Both the position numbers and the translations under genes were made by a program. From the NCBI RefSeq assembly GCF_000987955.1, contig NZ_LAZU01000003.1, positions 186,001 through 250,000 of the forward strand: DNA of 64,000 nucleotides, read 5' to 3'. This document shows positions 44,076-53,880 of this stretch, in pieces (position 1 is the first letter of the stretch; every line of letters starts with the position of its first letter). Origin of the DNA: Paenibacillus sp. DMB20. GTDB lineage: Bacteria; Bacillota; Bacilli; Paenibacillales; Paenibacillaceae. Under the pieces are notes generated by a model. That model was given only the letters and a program-made list of their open reading frames with translations. It was not told the origin of the DNA and ran no database searches.

Positions 44076-46473
44076 GCCAGGTGACGGATGCGGATGTCGC
44101 GTCATTAAAAGGCCTGTTTGACGCCAAGGTGCACGATCTGGGCAGCGGCACGGTCTACTTTCCGGTCCGGCACCATAGCCCGGCCTGCTGCCACCACCTG
44201 GTAAAGCTGATCCATGAATACCGGCCCGAGTCGATCCTTATCGAAGGGCCGGAGAGCGGGAATCCGCTGATCGGGGTGCTTGCCGACGAAGCCACGATCC
44301 CCCCGGTCGCCCTCTATTACACGTACGAGCACGAGGCGGGAAGGGATGCCTGTTATTATCCGATGCTCGCATGTTCGCCGGAATACGTGGCCCTTAAGGA
44401 AGCGGCCAAGCGAGGCATTCCGGCGCAGTTCATCGATCTGGACTACCATCACCTGGCAAGCTGCCATGCTGAGCCGGAGAATACGGAGAAGCTTGAGGCA
44501 TCCACGCAGGATGAGACGCTGCTGGCCGGATCGGCCTTTATTCAGCGCCTGTGCGCGAAGCTGAACTGCCGCAGCTTTGACGAGCTGTGGGAGAAGGTAT
44601 TCGAGATTGGCGGACTGGCGAAAACGACGCGCGATTTCGTTCAGGACGTATTTGCGTACTGTACGCTGTCCCGCATGTGTTACCCGGAAAGCCGGCTCCT
44701 GGCTTCCGGCGATCTTGCGAGGGAAGAGCGCATGCGGGAGCGGATCGCGGAGGCGCGCCGGCAGCATGAGCGCGTGCTTGTCGTCACCGGGGGCTTCCAT
44801 ACGTACGGGCTGATCGCCGAAGCGGCGGAGCCGGAAGCTGGGCGCCGTGCCTCGGAAAAGCCGGATATGGGCGCCGGACAGGTGCAGCACCAGATTTATC
44901 CGATGGCCTACACGTTCCCCGAAGCGGACCGGCTGAACGGATATGCCAGCGGCATGCCGTACCCGAATTACTACGACATGGTCTGGGAACGTCTCCGGCG
45001 CGGGAAGGAACAGCCTTTCGGGCTTGTTGCCGTTGACCTGATCGCCCGGCTGACCCGCAAGCTGCGGGAGCGCCATGAGGGCGTATCCACCAGCGACGCG
45101 ATCGAGGCCTCAGGATGGTGCAAGATCTTGCAGCTTTGCGGGGAAAAAGGGAGGGCGGCGCGTACGAGCTGATGGATGCGGCCCTGTCCTCGTTCGTAAA
45201 AGGCGAGCAGTCGCTGGCTACGGAGCAGCCCCTTACGGAGCTTGGGCGGATGCTGACCGGGGATGCCGTCGGCACCGTTGCGAGAAATCCTTTTCATGTG
45301 CCGATCGTGGAAGATTTTAAGGAACGGTGCATGGAAGCAAAACTCCGGATCGAAACGACAGGACGGCACAAAAAAGTGCTGGATCTCTATGCCAAAGCCG
45401 GCCATCGCCGGTTAAGCCAGCTGTTTCAATGCATGGCCTATCTCGTTCCGACGTTTGCCGAGCGGAAGTCCGGACCCGACTGGACCGCCATGCGGGACAT
45501 GAGCCTGGTCCGGGAAACGTGGGAGTATGCCTATTCCTCACGCACTGAGGCGCGTTTGATCGAAAACTCCCTGTACGGCGGAACGCTCAGGGAAGCTGCC
45601 ACGCGCAAGCTGGAAGAAGAAATGCAGGGCATCCCGGACCACCATAGCGGCGAGATGGCCCAAAGAATGCTGCTGGCCTTGCTGATGGGTCTGCAGGACA
45701 CCGCTGCCCGGCTGTACGATCAGGTTTGCTCCGCCCTGCGAAAGGATGGGAATTTTCTGTCGCTTTGCAGCAGCCTGCACGCATTGAACCGGATCCGGCA
45801 GCATGGCCGATTGCTGGGCCTGACGGAGGATCCGCGGCTGCCGGAACTGGTCGCGGAGGCATACGACAATGCCGTGGATAAGTTAACGCAGCTGGCGCGC
45901 GCGAATCCGGACGAGCATGGGGCGATCATCCAAGGACTTAAGCTGCTGTCCATGCTCGCCGATTCTCCGGACCCGCAGTTCGGGGTCGATGTGTTCCGGT
46001 CGCATATGAATGAGCTGCTTGCCGACCCCGGCCTGCCTGCTCAGCTGGAAGGCGTCTGCGTAGCGATATCCTCCGGCCTCGGAGATCGGCCGCGGCGGGA
46101 AATCGTCGAGCGGGCCCGTGCTTATATTCGCGGCGCCCCGGAGCGAATGCGCCAGACAGCCCTTTACTTGCAGGGCGTCTTCGCCGTCTCGCGCGATGCG
46201 TTCCTGTACGAGGACGAGCTGTTGTCCGAACTGAACTACTTGGTCGGACAGCTGCCGTATGAGGAATTCGTCGGCATGGTCCCCGAGCTGCGGCTGGCGT
46301 TTACGTATTTCACGCCGCTGGAAATTACGCTGATCTCCGAACGGGTGGCGGGGTTGTTCCGCGTGCAGGCCGACGAGCTGGATGCGCCGGCCATGGATGA
46401 GCTGGAGCTGGCACAAGCCCGGACATGGGACGAGGCCGTCAGGAAGGAGTTTGAAGCATGGAAGCTGATTTGA
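44063..46473 (+). pseudogene. DUF5682 protein (YehM-like), frameshifted
   Basis: The ATG at 44063 overlaps the ATPase gene and follows GAGGAG. The N-terminal frame (369 residues) has PVRHHSPACC (35-43), ILIEGP, QFIDLDYHH and VVTGGFHTYGL. These histidine and acid motifs recall the TIKI/ChaN/EreA hydrolase fold. It stops at 45172. The other frame carries on from about 45115 (MVQDLAALRGKREGGAYELM) to 46473 as a long helical repeat region. The span is one base short of whole codons, and a missing base near 45109-45112 would restore a protein of about 803 residues, similar in layout to E. coli YehM. Confidence 0.78.
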
Positions 46474-47654
46474 AGCGGCTAGACGGCGGGGGAGCGGAAG
46501 CCGAGCCAAAAAGCAATTCCCCAAGCGCCGAGTCCGAGTCGCTGAACCGCTGGCGGCTCATCCTTGGGGAAGCCGCAAATGAAGGTCTTGCCCGGTCGGA
46601 CGAATTCGATCCGGAGCATTTCCGGTATGCCGAAGTGGATGAAATTCTGGATTACCTGTACAGCCGAGAGCATGGCGAGGAGCAGGGCTACCGGAAAGAA
46701 GGCGGACGCGGCCCGTCGAACCTGACCGTTCCGTCCTGGCTGTACAAGGTCCGGGAGTTGTTTCCCAAGCCGACGGTCGAAATCTTGGAAAAGCAGGCGT
46801 TGGACCGCTACGGCTTGACCGAGCTGCTGACCGACAAAAAGCTGCTCGAGTCGCTCGAGCCGAACATGGGACTGCTGAAAAACATCATGCAGTTCAAGGG
46901 ACGCATGAAGGGCGAGGCGCTGAAAAGCGCGAAGGACATCGTGCGCCGGGTCGTGGAGGATCTGCGCCGCAAGCTGGAGTCCCAAGCGAGGGCAAGCATT
47001 ATGGGCAAACGCTCAAGGTACGCGGACAGCCCCATTCGTTCGCTGCGCAACCTCGACTTCAAGCGAACGATTGCAAAAAACCTAAAAAACTACGACCGGG
47101 AAAAACGCCGGCTGGTGATTGAGCGTCTTTATTTTGACGGCAACGTCCAAGCACGGAACAAGTGGAACGTCATCATCGGCGTGGACGAAAGCGGCAGCAT
47201 GATGGATTCGGTCATTTACAGCTCCGTCATGGCCAGCATCTTTTACCGATTGAACGCCTTGCGCACAAAGCTGTTCATTTTCGATACCGAGGTGGTGGAT
47301 CTCAGCGACCGGCTGGAGGATCCGGTGGACGTGCTGATGAACGTGCAGCTTGGCGGAGGCACCCACATCGCGAAGGCGCTGCGTTACGGCGAGACGCTGA
47401 TCGAGAACCCCGGCAAAACGATCTATATTTTGGTCAGCGACCTGGAGGAGGGATACCCCATCCAGCATATGTACAAAGCGTGCAAGGACATCATGGATGC
47501 GGGCTGCAAGCTGCTGGTGCTTACCGCGCTCGATTTTGAAGGGAATTCCGTATACAACAAGCACGCGGCCCAGGTTCTGGCCGATCTTGGAGCACACGTC
47601 GCTGCCATTACGCCGAACGAGCTTGCGGACTGGATCGGGGACATCGTCACTTGA
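46458..47654 (+). CDS. VWA domain protein (YehP-like)
   Basis: This 398-residue protein has a charged helical N-terminal half and a C-terminal von Willebrand A domain. The MIDAS motif is DESGSM (243-248), completed by GGGTH and the SDLEEG loop. VWA proteins next to MoxR ATPases act as substrate-recognition or metal-chelatase-like partners. It overlaps the DUF5682 gene by 16 bases. Confidence 0.88.
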   Translation: MEADLKRLDGGGAEAEPKSNSPSAESESLNRWRLILGEAANEGLARSDEFDPEHFRYAEVDEILDYLYSREHGEEQGYRKEGGRGPSNLTVPSWLYKVRELFPKPTVEILEKQALDRYGLTELLTDKKLLESLEPNMGLLKNIMQFKGRMKGEALKSAKDIVRRVVEDLRRKLESQARASIMGKRSRYADSPIRSLRNLDFKRTIAKNLKNYDREKRRLVIERLYFDGNVQARNKWNVIIGVDESGSMMDSVIYSSVMASIFYRLNALRTKLFIFDTEVVDLSDRLEDPVDVLMNVQLGGGTHIAKALRYGETLIENPGKTIYILVSDLEEGYPIQHMYKACKDIMDAGCKLLVLTALDFEGNSVYNKHAAQVLADLGAHVAAITPNELADWIGDIVT

Positions 47655-47734
47655 ACATCCGTTCTTCCGCTGGATAACGATAAGTTGAATCGCAAAGCCT
47701 TGCTGTTTAAAACAAACCTTTCATGGAGGTATGA

Positions 47735-50700
47735 ATGATGCTTACCGCAGACCGCACCATCGAAACGCTGGCGGAAAAATTCGCCCGGGTATGCTCCGAT
47801 GAATATTCCCTGAAAACGGACCGGAGCGAGCAAATTTACGATTATATTATGGGAAACACCGACACATTCCCCGACATGCTCGGCAAAAAGAGCCATTATA
47901 CATACTTGAGCACGGAAGCGCTCATAAAGCTGGGCCGGAAGGATGAAGGGGACGTCTTTTTCCGGGCAGGGGCGATCCTGATTCATCTGGAATCCGACTA
48001 CCGAAATTCCTGGAGAGAAAGCGCGTTCTCCCTGTGCTTGGGCGGCGATGCGAAGGCATATGGACTGGCAGGAAAAACGAAGGGCGGCGACCGGATGGGC
48101 AAAGTCGCGGCACGATTGGAGAACATCCGTACCTATGCCGGCAATAGCGAGGTCGTGGATGAGGTCAAGCGCAGCCTGACCAAGATGAAGAGGCATCTGG
48201 AAAACCAAAAAACGAATCATGGGAATAACAGCAACGACATGGTGGAAGCGCTGCTGCTCTTCCATGCCTACAGGGGATTGCCGGGCGACGCCAAGCATGA
48301 CGCCAAGGTTCAGGCCTTCAACAACGAGCTCCCCGAGCTGTACCGGGCCGTGCTGGCAAGAGACGCGTCCTTGGTAAGGCAACTGCTCCATGCGTTGTTT
48401 GAGCCGCTCGTCGTCGGATACGCGCAGACGAAGGATAACCGATCATGGCAGGAGCTGGATCAGGAATGGCTGGAGCAGAAGCGCAAGGCGATCATGGCGA
48501 ATCGGTACCCGGACGCCTCGTCGGGCGGGAAGGACCGCGTCACGCCGAGCGTGCTCCAGAACACGCTGATGCTCGCTTGCACGTCCTTGTTGTATCTGGT
48601 GAACGTCGCGGGCGGCAAAGAAGCCTTCCTGGACAAACAGGACGACACCGGACTGGCGTTGCTGGAAGGTCTGCGCGAGCTGCATCAGATATATCCGCTG
48701 GAAGTGCGCCATTACCTGCTCAGCATGGACTATCGCGCCAAAAATACGGAAGAACTGTTAAGCGGCCTGTTGCCGGTGGACGAGCCCTTCCGGCTGATAG
48801 AGCAGCTGTGCACCGATTTGTACAGCCACTATGTGCCTTGGCAGGCGCTGCAAGCGTCCATCGCGGGCGATCCGGAGCGGGCCAAGCGTGCATACGACCT
48901 TTCGCGTTCCGCCTATTTCAGGGCATTCATCCATAAAGTGCTCGACGATCATGGCGTAGCGCTGCCACCGGAAGCCGGCACGGTGGAGGAAGCCGTGTTT
49001 GCCGCCTTGCGCCACCCGCTCGAAGGGGGACGCCACGGCTTGAATGTCGCACGATACCTCTCAGGAGAGACATCGCTGGAGGACTACTGGAAAGACAACG
49101 TAAACCGCGCCTTGTTCACCCATCTGAACCGGAACCCGAAACGCATTGCCAACCTGATCAAGATCACGTTCCTGCCGGTGGAATCCGAAGCGATGCGCCG
49201 TTTCGCGGTGCTGCTCTCGCGTCCCGAAACGGGCACGATGGAGGCGCTGTCCGATCTGTATTCCTCTTATGCCTTTAGCGGACAGCAGCTGCTCAAGGCG
49301 CACGGCGATGATCCGGAGGTAAACCGCGAGCATTTGCTATCCAGCCTGTTTCAGCTCAACGGCATGCGCGATTACAGCTATCGCGCGGTCCCGCACGACG
49401 AATATGCGCAAATCGTCGAGCAGAACCTGGATTTCGCGTTCAGCCAGTACAAATCGCTGCCTGCCGATACCCGCTTGCTCGCGCTGGACATTGCGTTCGG
49501 GGAAGGGAAGCAGCTCACGCTGGAGCAGCTTTCCAGTTCGCTTCGTCTGGGCCTTCAGGACTCGTCCAAGAAAGCGAATGCCCTTGCCGCAGCAAAATTC
49601 AACCGTACGCCGGACCCGGAGCTCTACATCCACGTTTACCGCAACGAGAAAAAGGCCGGCATCAAGGAAATGGTACTGAACGCCATCCGCAGCCTGGAAC
49701 AACCACACGCGGTTTACCAGTCACTGCTGACCAGCGAAAAATCCGCCGACTGGAAAACGCTGATCCGGATTTTGATGGATACGGCGGAGCTCGGCCCGAT
49801 GCATGCGCATGCGGCGCTCGCGGAGCAAGCCGATGCCAAGAAACGCTCCCGCATCGGCTGGCTGTCCGCCAGCGAGCTGCCCGATCTCACAGGCGCCGAT
49901 GGAGAGATGCTGGATGAACGGATCAAAACGTATATTCTTCTTCAATCGGTCGATCATAGCGCTGCTCCGAACGAAGGATTGAACGAAGTGCGCACGTATG
50001 CCACCGCGGATTCCCTGGCACGTTTTGCGATGGAGCTGCTGCAGGTTTGGATTCAGGAAGGGGCCCCGGCCAAGGAAAAGTGGGCCATGTACCTGTCCGC
50101 GCTGTTCGGCGACGTGCAACTGGTGAGTATCTTTACGCGCCAGATCAAGGAGTGGACGGAAAACAGCCGCGGCGCGATTGCCGCCGATGCCGTCAAGGTG
50201 CTGGCCTACCTGAAGGAACCGGCCGCGCTGATGGCCATCGACTCGATCAAACGCTCCGTGAAGAATCGCCAGGTGAAGACCGCCGCGGAGGAAGCGCTGC
50301 TGCTGGCTGCGGAACAAATGGGGCTCACGTCCGAGCAGCTGGAGGACCGCCTGGTGTCGTCGCTCGGCTTCGACGAGAAAGGAACACAGCGGCTCAGCTA
50401 CGGCGAGCGCTCCTTCCTGATCAAGGTCAACACCGATCTTCAGCTCGTGGTGTGGAACGAAGAGGCCGGCAAAGCGGTCAAATCGCTGCCCGCTCCCGGA
50501 CAGAAGGATGATCCGGACTTGGCGTCAACGGCCAAGGCACGGTTCACTCAGCTGAAAAAGGACCTTAAAACGATGGTGAACGTGCAAATGCAGCGTTTGG
50601 AAGAATCGCTGTCCAAGCAGCGCTTATGGACGGGCGAAGATTGGAAAGCCCTGTTTGTGGACAACGTCATCATGCAGAAGTTCGCGGTCGGCCTGATCTG

Positions 50701-51292
50701 GGGCGTTTATGAGGATGGAGGCTTGGCGCTGACCTTCCGATACATGGAGGACGGCACTTTCAACACCGTGGACGAGGAAGAATACGAGCTGGATTCGGCG
50801 TCCAGGGTCGGGCTCGTACACCCGCTGGAACTGGAGGCTTCCGTCATCGAGGCCTGGAAAACCCAGTTGGAGGATTACGAAATCGTTCAGCCGTTCGCCC
50901 AGCTGCAGCGGGAGACGTACGCCATCCTGGAAGAAGAGCAGGATAAAGGCGAGTACGAACGACTGCCGGACGCGGAACTATCCCCGACCGGATTTCCGAA
51001 AGCGCTCGAAAAGTATGGCTGGATCAAAGGGCAGCCGATGGACGGCGGCTGGTACCACGAATTCTACAAAAATTACGGCGACATGAAGGCCGAGCTGACA
51101 TTCAGCGGAACGAGCATCTCCTATTATGAGGGCCTGGAGGATATCACGCTGGAGTCGCTCATTTTCTTCAAGGCGGGCAAGGAGAGAGATTATTCCTATT
51201 ATAGCGACCGCAAGCCGATCCCGCTCGGAAAGGTTCCCCGGCGAGTATTCAGCGAAACGGTTTACGACATTTTGAGAGCGGCGGGGCGTTGA
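47735..51292 (+). CDS. DUF4132 giant protein (YehI/MolR-like)
   Basis: This 1185-residue protein is cytoplasmic, with no signal or membrane segment. It is mostly helical and HEAT-like in feel (repeats such as AADAVKVLAYLKEPAALMA). The last 330 residues form a DUF4132 domain. E. coli YehI, formerly called MolR, has the same architecture and length, as I recall. It is probably a scaffold for the MoxR/VWA machinery; no enzymatic motif could be named. GGAGGTATGA precedes the ATG, after an 80-base gap, the longest within the operon. Confidence 0.85.
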   Translation: MMLTADRTIETLAEKFARVCSDEYSLKTDRSEQIYDYIMGNTDTFPDMLGKKSHYTYLSTEALIKLGRKDEGDVFFRAGAILIHLESDYRNSWRESAFSLCLGGDAKAYGLAGKTKGGDRMGKVAARLENIRTYAGNSEVVDEVKRSLTKMKRHLENQKTNHGNNSNDMVEALLLFHAYRGLPGDAKHDAKVQAFNNELPELYRAVLARDASLVRQLLHALFEPLVVGYAQTKDNRSWQELDQEWLEQKRKAIMANRYPDASSGGKDRVTPSVLQNTLMLACTSLLYLVNVAGGKEAFLDKQDDTGLALLEGLRELHQIYPLEVRHYLLSMDYRAKNTEELLSGLLPVDEPFRLIEQLCTDLYSHYVPWQALQASIAGDPERAKRAYDLSRSAYFRAFIHKVLDDHGVALPPEAGTVEEAVFAALRHPLEGGRHGLNVARYLSGETSLEDYWKDNVNRALFTHLNRNPKRIANLIKITFLPVESEAMRRFAVLLSRPETGTMEALSDLYSSYAFSGQQLLKAHGDDPEVNREHLLSSLFQLNGMRDYSYRAVPHDEYAQIVEQNLDFAFSQYKSLPADTRLLALDIAFGEGKQLTLEQLSSSLRLGLQDSSKKANALAAAKFNRTPDPELYIHVYRNEKKAGIKEMVLNAIRSLEQPHAVYQSLLTSEKSADWKTLIRILMDTAELGPMHAHAALAEQADAKKRSRIGWLSASELPDLTGADGEMLDERIKTYILLQSVDHSAAPNEGLNEVRTYATADSLARFAMELLQVWIQEGAPAKEKWAMYLSALFGDVQLVSIFTRQIKEWTENSRGAIAADAVKVLAYLKEPAALMAIDSIKRSVKNRQVKTAAEEALLLAAEQMGLTSEQLEDRLVSSLGFDEKGTQRLSYGERSFLIKVNTDLQLVVWNEEAGKAVKSLPAPGQKDDPDLASTAKARFTQLKKDLKTMVNVQMQRLEESLSKQRLWTGEDWKALFVDNVIMQKFAVGLIWGVYEDGGLALTFRYMEDGTFNTVDEEEYELDSASRVGLVHPLELEASVIEAWKTQLEDYEIVQPFAQLQRETYAILEEEQDKGEYERLPDAELSPTGFPKALEKYGWIKGQPMDGGWYHEFYKNYGDMKAELTFSGTSISYYEGLEDITLESLIFFKAGKERDYSYYSDRKPIPLGKVPRRVFSETVYDILRAAGR

Positions 51293-51296
51293 GCAC

Positions 51297-53156
51297 GTGA
51301 CGAACTTTGAAGCTAAATTCCGGCTGTTTGCGGAGCACTGCACCGAGGATTACCTGATCCGGTACGCCAACAAAGGGCTTTACAAGCGTTCCTTGAAAGA
51401 CATCGAGCAAGGCGTCAGCGTGCAATATGCGTGGAATGCCTCGTCCGTAAGCTGCCGGCTTAGCGAGGGCACGGCCTGTACGCTGGAGGACCGGCTGGAT
51501 CAATGGCAATGCTCGTGCCCGTCCGAGCGCATCTGCAAGCATGTACTCATTGCGATCCTGTATTACCGGAAAGAACATGGCGGCGATGCGTCGGCAATAG
51601 GGACGGCGGCATTGGAGCCTGCCGAAGCAAGTGATCCATCCGTCCGGCAGGATGCTTCCGGCGCTCAGCCCGACGGTACGGCGTTTGCGGAGAAGCCCGC
51701 GGAAGCGGATGCTTCCTCCCAAGCGCCGACGACGGCATCCGTTGATGGCGCGCCTGCATCGGAGTCTCCCGTCTCATCCGGTCGTTTTCAGTGGCTGCTG
51801 GCGTCCGACCTGGAGCGGCTGATCAAGCCATACAGCGCCGCTGTCGTGGAGGAAGCGATGTTCCGGCTAGGATACCCTGCAGAAATTGAGGTGATCCGGG
51901 ACCCGCTGTTGCTCACGGTCCGGCTGGTCAGCCAGCAGGTGGAGGTTTCCTTTACGGAGGAGCCGGATCTCGGCAAGGCGCTTTTCAAGCCGAAGCAGGC
52001 GGCAGGAACCTTGGCCAAGCTCGAAGCGCTGCTGCGCTTCCGGAAGCTGCATGGGCTGGATGATGCCCAAGCGTTGGGCGAAAAGGCTTATGAAGCGAAG
52101 TTTTCGTTACAGACGGTCAGGGAATGCCGCGAGATGCTGGCTGGCATGCTGCGGACGGGACTGGCCCGATTGCCGCAATCGTTCATCGCGCAGCTGGAGA
52201 CGCTGGCGGTAGCTGCCCACAGCGGCAACCTGCCGGATATTGAACGCAGCCTGCGCGGCATTCAGGGCGAGCTGCAGCTCTTCCTGAACCGGCATGTCCG
52301 CTTTTCCATGCCGTCCCTGCTGGATCGGATCACCAAGCTGTATCTCGCGCTTCAGGTGCTGGAACAACAGCGGGTGTCGGCCATGCTGCAAAGCCAGCTT
52401 ATCGGCAGCTTTCGCAGCAAGTACTTTACCGTCCCCGAGCTGCATCTGTACGGACTCGGAGCGGACGCCTGGGAGACCCGATCGGGCTATCGGGGCATCA
52501 CGTATTATTTTTACGGCCTGAATGACCAGGAAGTGTACACATACAGCGACGTGAGGGCGACGTATTACGATAGCCAGCAATTCATCTACACCGACCGTTA
52601 TGCATCCAAAATTCCATGGCTGCCGGGCGTAAGCTTCCGGGAATGGGCAGGGGAGGAGCTCCAGTTCCGCAACGTTAAGGTGAACGAGGAGCGCCGTCTT
52701 TCCTCCGGAGAAGGAGCCAAGCTGGAGCTGCTTGGACGAAAACCCGTGGAAGAGATACGTTTCGGGGAGCGGCTGATGCAGGACCCGGCTGAGATTACCC
52801 GGGAGGAGCACGCAACGGTTGACCTCTTCGCTGCACCGCGCGAACGGCTGGCACTGGTGCGAATCGCTAGGATCGCGGACCAGTGCTTCCACGCGCAGAC
52901 CCAGGAGCTGCACGTCACTGTGGAGCACGAGTCGGGGGAAACCCTCGTCATGGTCTTTCCGTATGACAAGGATTGGGAGACAGCCATTCATCGGCTGGAA
53001 AAAGGATACGGCTTGTCCAAACTGGAGCATTTCATCGCATTCGTTCGCATTCAAGGCGGGCGCATGTATCCAATCAGTTTCCTGAAAGAAAGCAAAGTAA
53101 TTAGCCTGAAGCTGGACGTCGGATTGGGCAGGAGGGGTGCATTTGCGAGAATATAG
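51297..53156 (+). CDS. SWIM zinc-finger protein (YehQ-like)
   Basis: This 619-residue protein has an N-terminal SWIM finger: Cys72-Ser-Cys74, Cys80-Lys-His82. An Ala/Pro/Ser-rich linker (about 100-160) follows, then a long helical domain with no recognised catalytic motif. SWIM fingers bind DNA or proteins. The GTG start at 51297 lies four bases after the DUF4132 stop. Same module as E. coli YehQ. Confidence 0.82.
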   Translation: MTNFEAKFRLFAEHCTEDYLIRYANKGLYKRSLKDIEQGVSVQYAWNASSVSCRLSEGTACTLEDRLDQWQCSCPSERICKHVLIAILYYRKEHGGDASAIGTAALEPAEASDPSVRQDASGAQPDGTAFAEKPAEADASSQAPTTASVDGAPASESPVSSGRFQWLLASDLERLIKPYSAAVVEEAMFRLGYPAEIEVIRDPLLLTVRLVSQQVEVSFTEEPDLGKALFKPKQAAGTLAKLEALLRFRKLHGLDDAQALGEKAYEAKFSLQTVRECREMLAGMLRTGLARLPQSFIAQLETLAVAAHSGNLPDIERSLRGIQGELQLFLNRHVRFSMPSLLDRITKLYLALQVLEQQRVSAMLQSQLIGSFRSKYFTVPELHLYGLGADAWETRSGYRGITYYFYGLNDQEVYTYSDVRATYYDSQQFIYTDRYASKIPWLPGVSFREWAGEELQFRNVKVNEERRLSSGEGAKLELLGRKPVEEIRFGERLMQDPAEITREEHATVDLFAAPRERLALVRIARIADQCFHAQTQELHVTVEHESGETLVMVFPYDKDWETAIHRLEKGYGLSKLEHFIAFVRIQGGRMYPISFLKESKVISLKLDVGLGRRGAFARI

Positions 53157-53421
53157 TTCTTTGCTGAAGCAGTTGGAAGCATGGGCGAGCGAATTATTGC
53201 TGCGCGGCGTTGCCCAAATCGGTCTTAAAGACGTTGATCGGCTGCAGGAGCTGCGGGCAGGGGCGAAACGCTGGGACATGGCATTTTTGCAGGAGCTGAT
53301 GGAACCATTGATCGATAATGGACGCAAAATGGCCCTGGGCGAAGGAGACGAAGCGCTGTTACTGCTTCAATACTGCCGCCTGGCTCAGTACGCGCAGGCC
53401 GGTTTGCAGGAACGGGTCTGA
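53143..53421 (+). CDS. Small helical protein closing the MoxR operon
   Basis: This protein of about 92 residues starts at TTG 53143, chosen because AGGAGGGG lies at about 53130-53137; a GTG at 53137 falls inside that ribosome site. It is rich in Leu, Ala, Glu and Arg and probably a helical bundle. It overlaps the SWIM gene by 14 bases, so it belongs to the operon. I do not recognise it and know of no counterpart in the E. coli yeh locus. Confidence 0.6.
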   Translation: MREYSSLLKQLEAWASELLLRGVAQIGLKDVDRLQELRAGAKRWDMAFLQELMEPLIDNGRKMALGEGDEALLLLQYCRLAQYAQAGLQERV

Positions 53422-53779
53422 AATCAGGCGCCCTTCCCGTCGGCACGAAGGGACACGGAACGAAAGTGGCAGAAATCATGGGTTAGAGGCAGGGAAGATG
53501 CATTCCCTGCTCTTTTCTCGGTTTTCGTTCATAGGTCAAATCTTGACCATTGCCGTCTACCATTCAGGCAAATGTGGTGACTAGCGATGAAAAGGAAATG
53601 TCCATGAGCGAACCGCCATTGATCCAGATCGTCAATGAACAGCATCCGGTTGGCGTTCCTCGCAGTGGTTCCACCTGAATGTTAGAAATGTGATGTTTAA
53701 AACACTTCCGAAGATGCCGCAAATAGGCTATCGGACTGAGCATATGCTTAAAACACTGCTGATGCACTAGTGAATGGAA
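53422..53779. other. Intergenic region, only short unrecognised frames
   Basis: Two short plus-strand frames (about 53604-53678 and 53692-53769) have no ribosome site and no recognisable family. They might be worn coding DNA. No other structure is seen before the terminator. Confidence 0.35.
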
Positions 53780-53810
53780 AACGTCCGGACCTTTAATAGA
53801 TCCGGACGTT
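53780..53810 (-). terminator. Terminator of the reductase-hydrolase gene
   Basis: AACGTCCGGA (53780-53789) pairs with TCCGGACGTT (53801-53810). On the minus strand it is followed by TTTTCC, about 70 bases after the stop codon. Confidence 0.75.
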
Positions 53811-53880
53811 TACTATAAGCAGATCTCATATCGTCGATTTAGGTTCCTTCCCGTTGTAGCAATAACATAGATCCTCCAGT

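Noticed and set aside
44105..45076. Minus-strand ORF of 323 codons
   Set aside because: Antisense to the DUF5682 gene; composition (His, Arg, Gln, Val rich) typical of a shadow frame in GC-rich DNA.
52107..53327. Minus-strand ORF of 406 codons
   Set aside because: Antisense to the SWIM-finger gene, without a ribosome site or recognised motif.
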